A DNA stretch of 7,178 nt, taken from positions 1-7,178 of the forward strand of contig CAZPZZ010000183.1 of the NCBI GenBank assembly GCA_964591245.1, written 5' to 3'. This stretch comes from CAZPZZ01 sp964591245 (GTDB lineage: Bacteria > Acidobacteriota > Vicinamibacteria > Vicinamibacterales > UBA8438). Below are positions 6,608 through 7,178 of this stretch, piece after piece; position 1 is the stretch's first letter, and every line of letters begins with the position of its first letter. The notes below the pieces were generated by a model. It saw only the letters and a list, made by a program, of their open reading frames with translations, was not told where the DNA came from and searched no databases. The position numbers and the translations under genes are program-made.

Positions 6608-6660
6608 NNNNNNNNNNGGGTGTTTTTTGCTCTCTCCTTTTGGTTTTCTTTCTCCGCCAC
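6568..6660. repeat. Imperfect inverted repeat flanking the gap; possible terminator
   Basis: The left arm GTGGCGGAGAGAG (6568-6580) pairs with the right arm CTTTCTCCGCCAC (6648-6660) with one mismatch in 13. Inward of the arms, the left side is purine-rich and the right side pyrimidine-rich, so weaker pairing may continue. A TTTTTT run at 6623-6628 follows GGGTG just after the gap, as in a Rho-independent terminator for the dehydrogenase gene, but the stem it would need is hidden by the N run. Confidence 0.4.
6608..6617. other. Assembly gap (10 N)
   Basis: Ten undetermined bases, a typical scaffold-join placeholder. The true distance may differ from 10. The order of the sequence to the right depends on this join, and frames crossing it are not meaningful. 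Confidence 0.95.
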
Positions 6661-6972
6661 GCGTCAGCTCAACCTATTCCAGCGCAATCACCGCAGTGCG
6701 CAGTCGCGTCATGCGCCCTCCCTGGGCGGTCGTGCTTTTAACGTACCCTGTGGGATCTGCACGAATAGCTGGTCGCGCCGCAACCGCCCCGACGCGTCTC
6801 GATACTGGTCCACAATCCCGTCCAGCCGCAGCACCCACCGTCACACAAGGCTGACGCTGCCAGCGCCGCGGCATGACTCTGTGATGCAGTTCATGTCGCG
6901 TCTGTGCGGCATCTCATACCCAGCCGGGCCTGCGCCGTCTACACTCTCTCCATCGAACGCGAAGCAACCGCG
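6618..6972. other. Intergenic region right of the gap, no clear gene
   Basis: No intact gene can be supported. After the T-rich stretch there are two short minus-strand frames with protein-like composition. One runs 6834-6709, opening with GTG, reading DQYRDASGRLRRDQLFVQIP and ending in TGA; an in-frame stop blocks it upstream at 6843-6841. The other ends in MTRLRTAVIALE at a TAG at 6676-6674, with its ATG overlapping the first frame's stop as ATGA. These may be remnants of a gene converging on the dehydrogenase gene; no family is recognised. A weak -10-like TACACT lies at 6940-6945. Confidence 0.4.
6940..6945 (+). promoter_or_regulatory. Weak candidate -10 box for the small peptide gene
   Basis: TACACT matches TATAAT at four of six positions and lies about 50 bases upstream of the peptide's ATG. 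No -35 hexamer is apparent. It is the best candidate seen in the region but is not distinctive. Confidence 0.2.
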
Positions 6973-6996
6973 ATGCAGCCTAGCAAGGACAAACCG

Positions 6997-7125
6997 ATGA
7001 CGACCGAACAGAACGCCAATGTGTCCATGGCGGGCGAACAGCTCGACAGGATATCCGGTGGACAAGCCGGTGCCACCCCGCTGACCGTCTCCGGTCGCCC
7101 CGGTGCCCGTATTCCGATGCGCTAG
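6997..7125 (+). CDS. Small double-glycine leader peptide, candidate RiPP or bacteriocin precursor
   Basis: Encodes 42 residues. The ATG at 6997 is preferred because AAGGA (6985-6989) lies 7 bases before it; in-frame ATGs at 6973 and 6904 lack a good ribosome site. Residues 1-22 look like a leader: polar, acidic residues, then EQLDRISGG (14-22). This matches the LxxISGG pattern seen in double-glycine leaders of class II bacteriocins and several RiPP families, which C39-peptidase ABC transporters cut after GG. The predicted core, residues 23-42, is QAGATPLTVSGRPGARIPMR: 20 residues, no acidic residue, no cysteine, three arginines, and Thr/Ser at 27, 30 and 32. Without Cys, lanthionine or disulfide bridges are excluded; without Asp/Glu, lasso rings and graspetide links are excluded. 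A second gene starts 23 bases downstream, so the two are probably co-transcribed. No modification enzyme is in the window. The leader call is good; function is inference. Confidence 0.62.
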   Translation: MTTEQNANVSMAGEQLDRISGGQAGATPLTVSGRPGARIPMR

Positions 7126-7148
7126 GTGACACACGAAGGAGCACATCA

Positions 7149-7178
7149 ATGCAGAAGCAGAATGACGCAGTCGCAGTG
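7149..7178 (+). CDS. Start of a further gene, truncated by the window edge
   Basis: An ATG at 7149 follows a textbook Shine-Dalgarno AAGGAG (7136-7141) with a 7-base spacer. Ten codons are present, MQKQNDAVAV, before the sequence ends. The product cannot be identified. The start loosely resembles the beginning of the preceding peptide (KQNDAVAV against EQNANVSM), so it may be a second precursor in tandem; a maturation or export gene is equally possible. The strong ribosome site and close spacing support co-transcription with the peptide gene. Confidence 0.6.
   Translation, partial: MQKQNDAVAV

Noticed and set aside
6542..7000. Plus-strand frame running across the N gap
   Set aside because: Its continuity depends on undetermined bases and an arbitrary gap length, and its composition is not protein-like.
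1..7178. CRISPR arrays, insertion sequences, rRNA or complete tRNA genes
   Set aside because: No regularly spaced repeats, transposase motifs, terminal repeats with target duplications, or conserved RNA gene signatures were seen.

Overview
This window looks like a scaffold from an uncultivated, GC-rich, Gram-negative-type bacterium. Its exported enzymes (a formamidase-family protein, a Cys-type sulfatase and a PQQ-dependent dehydrogenase) all carry Sec-type signal peptides. This gene mix, with a NupG-like symporter, is common in Acidobacteriota (Vicinamibacteria), Gemmatimonadota, Planctomycetota and related lineages. The phylum is an inference from gene content and could not be tested here. 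A run of 10 N at 6608-6617 is a scaffold join, so linkage of the last ~560 bases to the rest depends on that join.

Layout: (1) bases 1-87 may hold the tail of a plus-strand gene that meets the next gene head-on. (2) 84-1253, minus: 389-aa MFS transporter of the nucleoside:H+ symporter family. (3) 1254-1595: no intact gene; it holds a candidate promoter and hairpins for the transporter, and possibly a decayed short-chain dehydrogenase tail. (4) 1596-2840, minus: exported FmdA/AmdA-family amidohydrolase. (5) 2841-2982: divergent promoter region. (6) 2983-4398, plus: exported arylsulfatase A-type sulfatase. (7) 4547-6514, plus: periplasmic mGDH-like PQQ dehydrogenase with its own promoter. (8) 6515-6996: intergenic, with the assembly gap flanked by an inverted repeat and a T-rich stretch. 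(9) 6997-7125, plus: a 42-aa peptide with a double-glycine leader ending LDRISGG, followed after 23 bases by (10) another gene start at 7149 with a strong Shine-Dalgarno site, cut off by the window edge.

The left part is a catabolic neighbourhood. Sulfate ester cleavage, amide hydrolysis and quinoprotein oxidation would all take place in the periplasm, with a small-molecule symporter for uptake. The sulfatase and PQQ-dehydrogenase genes each have a TATAAT box followed 11-12 bases later by the same 9-base element, suggesting shared control. The right end is a different kind of locus: the start of a candidate peptide natural-product (RiPP or double-glycine bacteriocin) cluster. Its processing genes, if present, lie beyond the window. 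This right-end locus is the most interesting part.
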